This document shows positions 1 through 7,922 of a stretch of 64,000 nucleotides of DNA, piece after piece. The stretch covers positions 1 to 64,000 of the forward strand of contig DCXR01000080.1 of the NCBI GenBank assembly GCA_002329075.1, in the 5' to 3' direction. Each line of letters opens with the position of its first letter. Position 1 is the stretch's first letter. Under the pieces are notes generated by a model, which searched no databases, was not told the origin of the DNA, and saw nothing but the letters and a program-made list of their open reading frames with translations. Source of the DNA: Candidatus Neomicrothrix sp. UBA2131. GTDB taxonomy: Bacteria > Actinomycetota > Acidimicrobiia > Acidimicrobiales > MedAcidi-G1. Both the position numbers and the translations under genes were made by a program.

Positions 1-717
1 CGTGGTCGGGGCGACGGTCGTGGTGGGTACGGGTGGAATGCCGTCGGCGGCGAGGCCCCGCTCCTGCACCTCGGCCAGGTGGGCGGCCCGCGTTGTCGGC
101 CCGTAGTGACCGTCGGCGCTGACCCCGAGGACCCGCTGGAGCACCCGGACCCCCGCACCACGCTCGTTCCAGCCATAGGAGGACAGGAGCACCGCCTCCT
201 CGTCGATGGGCGCCTCGGTCGTCGTGGTCGTGGTCGTGGTGGGTACGGGTGGAATGCCGTCGGCGGCGAGGCCCCGCTCCTGCACCTCGGCCAGGTGGGC
301 GGCGCGGGTGGCACCGCCGTAGACGCCATCGGCGGAAAGGCCCAGCAACGCCTGAAGGTCGCGCACCCGGTCGCCCTGCTCGTACCACCCGTACTCGCCT
401 GCCAACACCGCCAACTCGTCGACAGCAGGCTCGTCGGGCGGGGGCTCAGTGGTGGTCGTGGTGGGCGGCTCGCTGGTGGTCGTACTCGTAGTCGTCGTGG
501 CGGGCGGCTCGCTGGTGGTGGTGCTTGTGGTCGTCGAGGTGCTCGAGGTGGTCGTCTCAACCGGATCGGGAAGCGGCGCATTGCGAACCTCGACGACGGT
601 GGTGCGGGGCGGCCACAGCACCGGCCGCACCGAGGGCTCGGCCGAGCGTGCCGCTACCAGGATGCCGAGGACGACGAGGATCGCGGTGATACCGATCTGG
701 AGAATCCGCCTGGACAT
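1..717 (-). CDS. Secreted/anchored protein with Thr-rich linkers and peptidoglycan-binding-like repeats (C-terminus off the window)
   Basis: The frame reads from ATG at 717 to the left edge without a stop (239 codons), so the C-terminus is missing. Residues 4-20 form a hydrophobic segment after two arginines (RRILQIGITAILVVLGILV), which fits an uncleaved anchor or signal peptide. A Pro/Thr/Ser-rich linker follows. Then come two units of the PG_binding_1 type, each with a V-R-x-L-Q core and an S-A-D-G-x-Y-G-x-x-T-R-A-A-H loop, separated by a run of threonines. The repeat period is 72 residues. A cell-wall-associated role is inferred from these repeats; no catalytic domain is visible in the part present. 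It is divergent from the PLP operon at 812. Confidence 0.72.
   Translation of the reverse strand, partial: MSRRILQIGITAILVVLGILVAARSAEPSVRPVLWPPRTTVVEVRNAPLPDPVETTTSSTSTTTSTTTSEPPATTTTSTTTSEPPTTTTTEPPPDEPAVDELAVLAGEYGWYEQGDRVRDLQALLGLSADGVYGGATRAAHLAEVQERGLAADGIPPVPTTTTTTTTEAPIDEEAVLLSSYGWNERGAGVRVLQRVLGVSADGHYGPTTRAAHLAEVQERGLAADGIPPVPTTTVAPTT
16..303. repeat. Two-copy 72-bp exact direct repeat inside the repeat protein gene
   Basis: Positions 16-87 and 232-303 are identical over 72 bases with an offset of 216 bases, which keeps the reading frame. The repeat covers the end of each peptidoglycan-binding-like unit and the following Thr-rich linker, while the unit cores between the copies have diverged. 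Recent duplication or gene conversion between units is the likely cause. Confidence 0.85.
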
Positions 718-762
718 GCCCCCATGCTCGCATCCCGCTGGTCGGAATCCGCGTCACCCCAC

Positions 763-778
763 TTCAACTTTTTGTCAA
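763..778. promoter_or_regulatory. Candidate operator TTCAAC-NN-TTTGTCAA upstream of the PLP operon
   Basis: This AT-rich 16-mer stands out in GC-rich DNA. The same motif, with the same spacing and only the two central bases changed, occurs at 19719-19734 between the HTH regulator and the 16-kb operon. A shared regulator is inferred, not shown. Confidence 0.4.
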
Positions 779-798
779 TCCCCATTACAACAGCGGGA

Positions 799-804
799 TA
801 GCCT
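799..804 (+). promoter_or_regulatory. -10 hexamer TAGCCT, 7 bases before the ATG at 812
   Basis: TAGCCT fits TANNNT and lies 7 bases before the start codon, so the transcript is probably leaderless. A TTGTCA at 772-777 is 21 bases upstream, too far for a normal -35. Confidence 0.5.
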
Positions 805-811
805 GCGGCGC

Positions 812-2332
812 ATGACAGACACCGGTTCCTTCGACGCCAGCCGATTCGGACTCCTGACCGGGATCGTCGACCAGCAGTCCTATCGGCGCAGCGTCGACCG
901 CTGCCGCGAACAGGCCATCGTGCTTCCCACGTTCGCCCGGCTGGCCGACCCGTCGACCATCCCCGACGACGTCACCGCCTCCCTGGCCGGGGTCGACCGC
1001 AACGCCGCCGACCCCCGCAACCTGTTCCGGGTCCACTGGTACAACGACCTCGACGGGGGCCGAACCAACCTGCCGGAGCACGTCGTCCTTCCCGCAGAAC
1101 TCACCGGCGTCGACAGCCCGATCATCGTGGCCTTCGGCAACCGCTTCCCGATGATCGGTGCCCACAAGGTACTGGCCGCCTACGCCTGCCTCGTGCCCCG
1201 GGTGGTGACCGGCCAGTACGACCCGACCGAGCACCGTGCCGTCTGGCCCTCGACCGGAAACTACGCCCGGGGCGGGGTGGCCATCTCGACCCTCATGGGC
1301 TGCCGCGGCGTCGCCGTGCTGCCCGAGAACATGAGCCGCGAGCGCTTCGAATGGCTCGAGGCCTGGATCGCCAACCCCGACGACATCATCCGCACGCCGG
1401 GCTCCGAGAGCAACGTCAAGGAGATCTACGACACCTGCGACGACCTGTCGCAGGACCCGGCCAACTTCATCCTCAACCAGTTCACCGAGTTCGCCAACCA
1501 CGTCGGCCACCACGAGGTGACCGGCCGTGCGCTCGAGAGCCTCTACCTCCACCACCGTGAGGCGAACCCGGACCTGCGCCTGGCGGCCTTCGTGGCGGCC
1601 ACCGGGTCGGGGGGCACCCTTGCCGCCGGCGAACGGCTCAAGTCCGACCACGGTGCCCGAATCGTCGGCGTAGAGGCCCTCGAGTGCCCGACGATGCTCT
1701 ACAACGGCTTCGGCGAGCACAACATCCAGGGCATCGGAGACAAGCACATCTCGCTGATCCACAACGTCACGAACATGGACGGTGTCGTGGCTGTCAGCGA
1801 CCGGGCCTGCGACGAGCTCGGAATGGTGTTCAACACCGACGAGGGCCGTTCGTACCTCACCGGCGATCGAGATGTCGACGAGGCCGTCGTCGCCACGCTC
1901 GGCGACTTCGGCCTCTCCAGCATCTGCAACGTACTGGCATGCATCAAGACCGCCAGGGAGTTGGGCCTCGGCCCCGACGATGCCCTGGTCACGGTCGCCA
2001 CCGACGGCGCCGAGATGTACGGCAGCGAGCGCGAGGCGATGGCTGCCGGCCGCTACGCCACGGGCTTCGGATCCGATGAGGCGGCGGCAGCCGTCGACGA
2101 GCACCTGGTCGGTGCCGACACCTCCCATGTCGAGATGCTCGACGAGGCCGGACGCAACCGCATCTTCAACCTGGGCTACTTCACCTGGGTCGAGCAGCGG
2201 GGTGTCGAGCTCGACGACTTCGAGGTCCGCCGCGACCAGGGCTTCTGGCAGGGCATCCAGGGGATGGCACCCGTCTGGGACGCCATGATCGACGAGTTCA
2301 ACGCCCGCACCGGGGTACGTTCCGGGTCGTGA
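812..2332 (+). CDS. Fold-type II PLP-dependent enzyme (cysteine synthase/threonine dehydratase superfamily)
   Basis: The 506-residue protein belongs to the tryptophan-synthase-beta/cysteine-synthase superfamily. A Schiff-base lysine candidate is K119 in GAHK. A substrate-loop Asn is in STGNYARGG (147-155), and a phosphate-binding Gly loop TGSGGT lies at 264-269. It is longer than CysK (about 310 residues), with extra segments around 190-240 and at the C-terminus. I chose ATG 812 because a TAGCCT -10 lies 7 bases upstream and because the open frame above it crosses the opposite-strand gene. It overlaps the next gene by GTGA. Substrate is unknown; an ammonia-lyase or synthase reaction on an amino acid is the general expectation. 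Confidence 0.8.
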   Translation: MTDTGSFDASRFGLLTGIVDQQSYRRSVDRCREQAIVLPTFARLADPSTIPDDVTASLAGVDRNAADPRNLFRVHWYNDLDGGRTNLPEHVVLPAELTGVDSPIIVAFGNRFPMIGAHKVLAAYACLVPRVVTGQYDPTEHRAVWPSTGNYARGGVAISTLMGCRGVAVLPENMSRERFEWLEAWIANPDDIIRTPGSESNVKEIYDTCDDLSQDPANFILNQFTEFANHVGHHEVTGRALESLYLHHREANPDLRLAAFVAATGSGGTLAAGERLKSDHGARIVGVEALECPTMLYNGFGEHNIQGIGDKHISLIHNVTNMDGVVAVSDRACDELGMVFNTDEGRSYLTGDRDVDEAVVATLGDFGLSSICNVLACIKTARELGLGPDDALVTVATDGAEMYGSEREAMAAGRYATGFGSDEAAAAVDEHLVGADTSHVEMLDEAGRNRIFNLGYFTWVEQRGVELDDFEVRRDQGFWQGIQGMAPVWDAMIDEFNARTGVRSGS

Positions 2333-3519
2333 CCCCCTTCCGTCCGGCCGGTTTGCTGGGCACACCGCCCGGTTCCGCCTGGCCGGGTCCCGACACGCCC
2401 CACGGCGACGACCCCAACCCGTTCGTCCGGTTCCGCCACCTGCTCTGGGCGCACCACGCCGCCCTCGCAGCCGCCCTCACAGACAGCGCCTACGTCGACA
2501 TGGTCCGGCGCCTCGACGACGCCGTGGCCGAGGTGGACGGCACGGGCTTTCGTGCCACGCCCCTCCTGCCCGTGTCGGAGTTGGCAGCCGCCTTCGGTCA
2601 GCGTGGCGGGCTCTGGGCCAAGGACGAGACCGGAAACGTGTCGGGCACCCACAAGGCCCGCCACCTGTTCGGACTGGTCCTCCACCTCGAGGTCCAGGGA
2701 GTCCCCGCAGAAACGCCGCTTGCCATCGCCTCGTGCGGCAACGCTGCACTCGGTGCAGCGGTCATCGCCCTGGCAGCCGGACGGCCGTTGGCGGTGCACG
2801 TCCCGGTCTGGGCCGACCCGGCCGTCGTCGATCGCCTCGCCGACCTCGGCGCAGACATCCGGGTCTGCGAGCGCCGCAAGGACGAGGTCGGCGACCCGTG
2901 CGTGCTGCGGGTCCGCGAGTTGGTGGCCGACGGTGCTGTGGCGTTCACCTGTCAGGGCACCGACAACCTGCTCACGCTCGACGGAGGCCGCACACTCGGC
3001 CTCGAGTTGGCGGAGCAACTGGCCGAAGCAGGCGTCGACGAATCACAGTTGGTCGTGCAGGTGGGTGGCGGGGCGCTGGCCAGCAGTTGCATCCAGGCCC
3101 TCGCCGACGCCGCCGACCTCGACGTGCTGCCCGCCCGGCCCAGGTTCCACGCAGTCCAGACAGAAGGCTGTGCTCCCCTGGCTCGGGCATTCGCACTCGC
3201 CGTCGACTCCGACGACCCGTTCGACGACTCCCACATGTGGCCGTGGCACGACCCGTCCTCGCTGGCCACCGGGATCCTCGACGACGTCGTCTACGACTGG
3301 CAGCCCCTCGTCGCCACGATGCTCGAGGACGAGACCGCTCCCGTCGTGGCGACCGAGGCCGACATAGCGGAGGCCCACCGACTGGTTCATGCACACACCG
3401 ACGTGCCCGCCGACCCGACCGGCACCGCAGGTGTGGCGGGCCTGCTGGCTACCCGCCGAGAGCACACGATCGACGCCGACGAACCAGCCGTCGTCCTCCT
3501 CACCGGCGTCGAGCGCTAG
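2329..3519 (+). CDS. Fold-type II PLP-dependent enzyme (threonine synthase-like)
   Basis: This 396-residue protein starts with GTG inside the stop of the previous gene, so the two are probably translationally coupled. K109 in SGTHKARH is the likely Schiff-base lysine. SCGNAALGAAV (from 135) matches the substrate/phosphate loop, and QVGGGALASS matches the PLP-phosphate Gly loop. The order fits threonine synthase and threonine dehydratase relatives. Two different fold-type II enzymes in one transcript suggest two successive steps, or a heteromer, acting on one amino-acid intermediate; I cannot name it. The stop codon shares CTAG with the stop of the convergent permease gene. Confidence 0.75.
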   Translation: MTPFRPAGLLGTPPGSAWPGPDTPHGDDPNPFVRFRHLLWAHHAALAAALTDSAYVDMVRRLDDAVAEVDGTGFRATPLLPVSELAAAFGQRGGLWAKDETGNVSGTHKARHLFGLVLHLEVQGVPAETPLAIASCGNAALGAAVIALAAGRPLAVHVPVWADPAVVDRLADLGADIRVCERRKDEVGDPCVLRVRELVADGAVAFTCQGTDNLLTLDGGRTLGLELAEQLAEAGVDESQLVVQVGGGALASSCIQALADAADLDVLPARPRFHAVQTEGCAPLARAFALAVDSDDPFDDSHMWPWHDPSSLATGILDDVVYDWQPLVATMLEDETAPVVATEADIAEAHRLVHAHTDVPADPTGTAGVAGLLATRREHTIDADEPAVVLLTGVER

Positions 3520-4448
3520 CGCTCCTCGCGACGGTAGGTGGTGCCGAGGGCGGCGGGCGCCGGAGACGGGCGGTTCCTCGAGCGGACCGAGATGGCGATC
3601 AGCACGGTGATGGTGAAGACGTAGGGCAGCATCGACAGCAGGATCGGCGAGAAGTCGACGCCGAAGGTCTGCAGACGGGTCTTGAGGGCCAGCAGTCCGC
3701 CGAAGAGCAGGGCGCCCACGGCGGCCCGGCCCGGACGCCAGGCGCCGAAGATCACGAGCGCTACGGCGATCCAGCCCCGACCGGCGGTGATGCCCTCGGC
3801 CCACTGTGGGGTGAGCGTGAGGGTCAGGTATGCACCGGAGGCGCCGGCCAGGCCACCCCCGACCACGACGGCACCCAGGCGCAGGCCAACCACGGAATGT
3901 CCGGCAGCGTCCGCGGTGGGCGCCGACTCGCCCGCGGCGCGCAGCGCCAGGCCGATTCGGGTGCGTGACAGCACGAACCATGTTGCCAGGCCGGCCAACA
4001 CGGCCAGGTACACGAAGGGCGCCTGGCCGAACAGCACCGGCCCTGCCCAGGGGATGTCGGTGAGGGGCCCCCAGTCGACCGGCGCCAGCACGCCGCCCGG
4101 CGGACGGCCCACGACGTTCTTGCCCATGTACGCCGCGAAGCCCAGGCCGAGGATCGTGAGCGACAGGCCGGAAACCACCTGTTCGGCGCCCAGCACGACC
4201 GTGAACCAGCCGTGCAGGAACCCCGTCAGGGCTCCGGCCAGGACGCCGACCGCAAGTCCGATCCAGGGGTTGCCGGTCTGGTGGGCGGCCATGAAGGCGC
4301 TGACCGCTCCCATGGCCATCATCCCCTCGACGCCGAGGTTGAGCACCCCGGCCTTCTCCGAGATGAGCTCGCCCAGCGCCGCGAGGTAGAGGAGCGCCCC
4401 GAACGAGACGGTTGCCACGAGCAGGCCGATCATCGACGCCTCGGTCAT
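3516..4448 (-). CDS. ABC transporter permease, nucleoside/BMP type (second permease)
   Basis: The 310-residue membrane protein has 8-9 hydrophobic helices and the EKAGVLNLGVEGMM-type signature near the N-terminus that marks RbsC/YufQ-like permeases. It is the last gene of the importer set and of the long minus-strand operon. The start ATG at 4448 overlaps the stop of the upstream permease by ATGA. Relatives work with BMP-family lipoproteins to import nucleosides or purine-like compounds. The lysine/arginine-rich C-terminal tail is cytoplasmic by prediction. Confidence 0.88.
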   Translation of the reverse strand: MTEASMIGLLVATVSFGALLYLAALGELISEKAGVLNLGVEGMMAMGAVSAFMAAHQTGNPWIGLAVGVLAGALTGFLHGWFTVVLGAEQVVSGLSLTILGLGFAAYMGKNVVGRPPGGVLAPVDWGPLTDIPWAGPVLFGQAPFVYLAVLAGLATWFVLSRTRIGLALRAAGESAPTADAAGHSVVGLRLGAVVVGGGLAGASGAYLTLTLTPQWAEGITAGRGWIAVALVIFGAWRPGRAAVGALLFGGLLALKTRLQTFGVDFSPILLSMLPYVFTITVLIAISVRSRNRPSPAPAALGTTYRREER

Positions 4449-5536
4449 GTGGCCTCCTCCCCCTCGCCCGATGCGTCGACGCCCATCTGGATCAGCCGAA
4501 CCGAGTAGCGGACGAACACGCCGGCCCCGATGGCACCGAAGAGGATGAACGCCTGGAGGATCGTCGACACCGAAGCCGGGACCCCGATGATCTGGATGCT
4601 CTGGCCCCCGACCTGGACCGCACCGAAGAGCAGTGCCACCACTGCGACGCCCGACGGTCGAAGCAGGGCCAGGGCGGCCACGATGATGCCCGCATAGCCG
4701 AAACCGTTCGAGATGCCCTCGGTGAGCCTGTCGGCCGTGCCGGACAGTTCGACCCCTCCGGCGAGGCCGGCCACGCCCCCGCTGAGCAGCAGAACCGTCA
4801 GGATCTTGCGCTTCAGCGAGATGCCCGCGTAGCGGGCCGTGTCGGCAGACGAGCCGGCGATCCGCAACTCGTAGCCCCACGCCGTGCGGCTGGCGGCGAC
4901 GCCGAACACCAGGATGACCGCACCTGCTATGAGGACCCCGTAGTGCGCCCGCCCGAACAGCATCGGCAGGTGTGCCTGGTCGGGCAGCATCGGGGTCAAC
5001 GGGAAGTTGAAGGATGCGGGGTCCTTCCACGGCCCGTGGATCAGCCACTGGAGCAGGCGCAGGGCGATCTCGTTGAGCATCAGCGTGGTGATGATCTCGT
5101 TGACGCCGATGCGTGCCCTGGCCACGGCCGGGACCAGGGCCAGCAGGGCGCCACCGACGATGGCGCCCACGAGCATCCCTGTCAGGAGCATCGGGCCCGG
5201 CCATGTCCCACCGATGCGGGCAACCCATGCGGCGCCCATGGCCCCCGCCAGGATCTGGCCCTCGGCCCCGATGTTCCAGAGCCCCATCGAACCGGCCACG
5301 GCCACGGCGAGTCCCGCAAGTCCCAGCGGCACCGCCCGGTTCAGGGTGAGCGACCAGGCATTCGAGTCTCCGAGCGACTTCTCGAACATGCGCTGGTACA
5401 CGCTCATCGGCTCGTGGCCCGCCGCCATGAGCAGGACGGCGCCCACGAGGAGCGCCACGACCAGGCCGACGGCGAAAGCAAGGGGCTGCCCACCGCGAAC
5501 GGGTCGATCGCGCCGGACGAGAACCGGCCGCCTCAT
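4445..5536 (-). CDS. ABC transporter permease, nucleoside/BMP type (first permease)
   Basis: This 363-residue permease (YufP-like) has a long N-terminal helix-rich region and the NIGAEGQILAGAMGA signature of the BMP/ribose permease family. Together with the 3516-4448 product it should form the heterodimeric channel. It starts inside the last codons of the ATPase gene (overlap 5533-5536) and overlaps the next permease by 4 bases. The family imports nucleosides, and here the operon context of xanthine-dehydrogenase-like enzymes favours purines or ureides. Confidence 0.88.
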   Translation of the reverse strand: MRRPVLVRRDRPVRGGQPLAFAVGLVVALLVGAVLLMAAGHEPMSVYQRMFEKSLGDSNAWSLTLNRAVPLGLAGLAVAVAGSMGLWNIGAEGQILAGAMGAAWVARIGGTWPGPMLLTGMLVGAIVGGALLALVPAVARARIGVNEIITTLMLNEIALRLLQWLIHGPWKDPASFNFPLTPMLPDQAHLPMLFGRAHYGVLIAGAVILVFGVAASRTAWGYELRIAGSSADTARYAGISLKRKILTVLLLSGGVAGLAGGVELSGTADRLTEGISNGFGYAGIIVAALALLRPSGVAVVALLFGAVQVGGQSIQIIGVPASVSTILQAFILFGAIGAGVFVRYSVRLIQMGVDASGEGEEAT

Positions 5537-7050
5537 GCCGCCCCCTCCTCGGGAAGGTGACCCGCCATCGCCTCACCGATGATGCTCCGCTCCGAATTCC
5601 TCGGATCGAACTCGGCCAGGATGCGGCCCTGGTGCATGACCAGCAGGCGGTCGGAGAGCGTCAGGAGTTCGTCGAGGTCCTCGGAGATGAGCAACACCGC
5701 TGTCCCCGTGTCCCGCTCGGCCACGAGCAGGTCCTGAATGGCCTTGACCCCCTGGACGTCGAGGCCGCGCGTGGGCTGGGCGGCCACGACGACGCCCGGA
5801 CCGCTGCCCAGTTCGCGGCCCACGAGGAGGCGCTGCAGGTTGCCCCCGGAGAGCCCGGCAACGGGATCGCCCAGCGGGCCCGTCCGGACTCCGAACCGGT
5901 CGACGAGGTCCTGACAGTGTGCGGTCATGCTGGCCTCGAGGAGGAACGGTCCCCGTCGGTGCTGTGCGTAGGAGCGCAGGACGGCGTTCTCGACGACCGA
6001 GAGTCGCGGGGCGAGGCCCACGCCGAGGCGGTCCTCGGGGATGTAGCAGAGTCCGGAACCGAAGCGCCGACGCGGCGGGTCGGTGGTGACGTCCTTCCCG
6101 CCCAGGTCCACGGTTCCGTCCGTGGCGGATCGCAGCCCGGCGAGGACCTGGACCAGTTCCCGCTGCCCGTTGCCCGCCACACCGGCGATCCCGACGATCT
6201 CTCCGGAGCGGACCTCCAGGTTGATGTCATGGACGGCGGGGAGTCCACGGTCGCCCAGGGCACAGAGCCCGGACACCGCCAGTCGGACCTCGCCCGGTGC
6301 CCGTGCCGGGGGCCGCTCGCCGGCCAGCGAGGTCGATCCCACCATGAGGCCCGCCAGGGTGGCGGCGTCGGTCCCGGCGACCGGGAGCGATGCGGCGACG
6401 GTCTCACCGCCGCGCAGCACGGTCGCCACATCGCAGAACCCCGTGACTTCGTGCAACTTGTGGCTGATGAAGATCACGGAACGGCCGTCGTCGGCCATGT
6501 GTCGGAGCACCCCACCGAGCTCGTTGGCCTCGTTGGGCGTGAGTACGGCGGTCGGCTCGTCGAGGATGAGGATCCGGGCATCGCGCCACAGGGCCTTGAG
6601 GATCTCGACGCGCTGCCGCTCCCCCATCGACAGTTGCCAGACCGGGCGGTCCGGCTCGGTGGCGAGGCCGAAGCGGCGGGCCAGTTCGTCGACACGGGCC
6701 TCCACGTCCTGGCGACGCAGGATGCGCTCGGCGGCACCGAGGACCACGTTCTCAGCGACGGTGAACGAAGGGACCAGGCGGAACTCCTGGTGGACCATCC
6801 CGATGCCCGCCGTCAGTGCATCGGCCGGGGTGTGGAAGCGGTGCAGGACCCCGTCGAGGCGCACCTCCCCCTCGTCGGGCCGGTACACGCCGGACAACAC
6901 GTTCATCAACGTGGACTTGCCCGCCCCGTTCTCGCCGAGGACGGCGTGGACGGTTCCCCGATCAATCCGCAGGTGGGCGCCGGCGTTGGCGACGACACCG
7001 GGGAACCGCTTCCAGATGTCGACCAGTTCGACGGCGGCGGTCTGGGTCAT
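5533..7050 (-). CDS. ABC transporter ATP-binding protein with two ATPase domains (BMP/nucleoside type)
   Basis: The 505-residue protein has two fused nucleotide-binding domains. The first has a clear Walker A (GENGAGKSTL, near 39-48), an LSMGERQRVEI signature and a Walker B ending ILILDEPT. The second has a degenerate P-loop (GIAGVAGNGQRELVQ), and an LSGGNLQ signature. This asymmetric design is typical of RbsA/YufO-type importers. The gene overlaps the first permease by 4 bases. The partner solute-binding gene directly upstream is broken (7149-7582), so the importer must use a binding protein encoded elsewhere or is losing function. Confidence 0.9.
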   Translation of the reverse strand: MTQTAAVELVDIWKRFPGVVANAGAHLRIDRGTVHAVLGENGAGKSTLMNVLSGVYRPDEGEVRLDGVLHRFHTPADALTAGIGMVHQEFRLVPSFTVAENVVLGAAERILRRQDVEARVDELARRFGLATEPDRPVWQLSMGERQRVEILKALWRDARILILDEPTAVLTPNEANELGGVLRHMADDGRSVIFISHKLHEVTGFCDVATVLRGGETVAASLPVAGTDAATLAGLMVGSTSLAGERPPARAPGEVRLAVSGLCALGDRGLPAVHDINLEVRSGEIVGIAGVAGNGQRELVQVLAGLRSATDGTVDLGGKDVTTDPPRRRFGSGLCYIPEDRLGVGLAPRLSVVENAVLRSYAQHRRGPFLLEASMTAHCQDLVDRFGVRTGPLGDPVAGLSGGNLQRLLVGRELGSGPGVVVAAQPTRGLDVQGVKAIQDLLVAERDTGTAVLLISEDLDELLTLSDRLLVMHQGRILAEFDPRNSERSIIGEAMAGHLPEEGAA

Positions 7051-7148
7051 GGCGAGTCCAGCAGGATCTCATGGCGGCCGGATGCCCGGGAGGGTGGGGG
7101 GGGACCCCTCCTGACCGACCGTGTGGGGCGGGTACTGGTCAATCTCTT

Positions 7149-7582
7149 CTACCCGGGTGTCCCGATGGCGCCATGGACGAAGAATTCCATGCCGAGCATG
7201 GCGCCGTCTTCGAGGGCCTCGCCGGCGGCCACGGCCTCGTAGCCGTCCTGGTCGTTGACCGAACCGCTGGAAACGAGGAACGTGCCGGCGACGGCCTCGG
7301 CCTGACGGGCCTCGACTGCCCGCACGACATCGGCATCCACGTCGGAGGCGATGGGCGCCAGGGCGACCATCGAGCCCCGGTAGCCGTCGATGAACTGGCC
7401 GGCGCTGTCGGCGAAGTCGGCTCCGCCCCCGGGAACCGACTCGACGAAGGGGGCCTCGACGCCTGTCGTCGCTTCGGCAGCAGGGCGACCCTGGTCATGG
7501 ATACGCCCTCGGAACCACGGGATGGGGCAACGGTGCCCAGAGCGACAACGGCGACCAGCAGCCACATCAGGCGTCGGTTCAT
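7149..7582 (-). pseudogene. Remnant of a BMP-family substrate-binding protein (internal deletion and frameshift)
   Basis: ATG 7582 opens a signal peptide (MNRRLMWLLVAVVALGTVAP) followed by TRVALLP, the usual first strand of a BMP-family solute-binding domain. The reading then leaves the expected frame. In the next frame, from about 7470 to the TAG at 7149-7151, the C-terminal BMP region is readable, ending SVNDQDGYEAVAAGE...GMEFFVHGAIGTPG, like the DQDG..LGMDFFVEG end of intact homologs. Roughly 200 residues between the two parts are missing. Its place between the importer ATPase and the enzymes is where the binding-protein gene normally sits. A sequencing or assembly artefact cannot be excluded. 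Confidence 0.68.
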
Positions 7583-7643
7583 CGGGGCTCCTCTCCTGTG
7601 GCGATCGTGGATCCGGTCCACCTTCGGCGGATGCATCCGACCC

Positions 7644-7907
7644 TCATTCGGACACTGGATCGACAGTCAATTGCAGCGAGACACGGGTGGCGCCGTGTTC
7701 GACGGCAGCCCGCAGTACGGCGTCCACGGTGGACACCACGACCGGCGTCTCGCCGGTCACCGACGTGCCGAACGGGCCAATCTCCACGTCGAGTCCGGCC
7801 TCCTCGGCGACTGCGATGGCGGCCCGGACGTGCGGGCCGGGGGCGCCGTCGACGAACGGCTCGATCGTGAACTCTGCGGTGGCGGTCACGCCGCCATCAT
7901 GACCCAC
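7644..7907 (-). CDS. Thiamine-binding-like small protein (MTH1187/YkoF, DUF77 type)
   Basis: The 87-residue product carries the ferredoxin-like layout of the MTH1187/DUF77 family: a first strand AEFTIEPF, a helix HVRAAIAVAEEAGL, a strand pair VEIGPFGTSVTGE, and a last strand RVSLQLTVDPV. Family members bind thiamine or related small ligands and often sit near transporters. GTG 7907 is the first in-frame start; GTG 7889, six codons in, would put the first strand closer to the N-terminus and is an alternative. It lies 15 bases downstream of the amidohydrolase stop, so it is probably in the same operon. Confidence 0.65.
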   Translation of the reverse strand: MGHDGGVTATAEFTIEPFVDGAPGPHVRAAIAVAEEAGLDVEIGPFGTSVTGETPVVVSTVDAVLRAAVEHGATRVSLQLTVDPVSE

Positions 7908-7922
7908 CGGCGTGGGCTCCGC

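Noticed and set aside
449..811. Upstream extension of the PLP gene to 449
   Set aside because: It reads as low-complexity Val-rich sequence, is antisense to the repeat protein, and the -10 hexamer and homology begin at 812.
785..2365. 526-residue minus-strand frame opposite the PLP gene
   Set aside because: No homology, composition of a mirror frame, and the plus strand carries clear PLP motifs.
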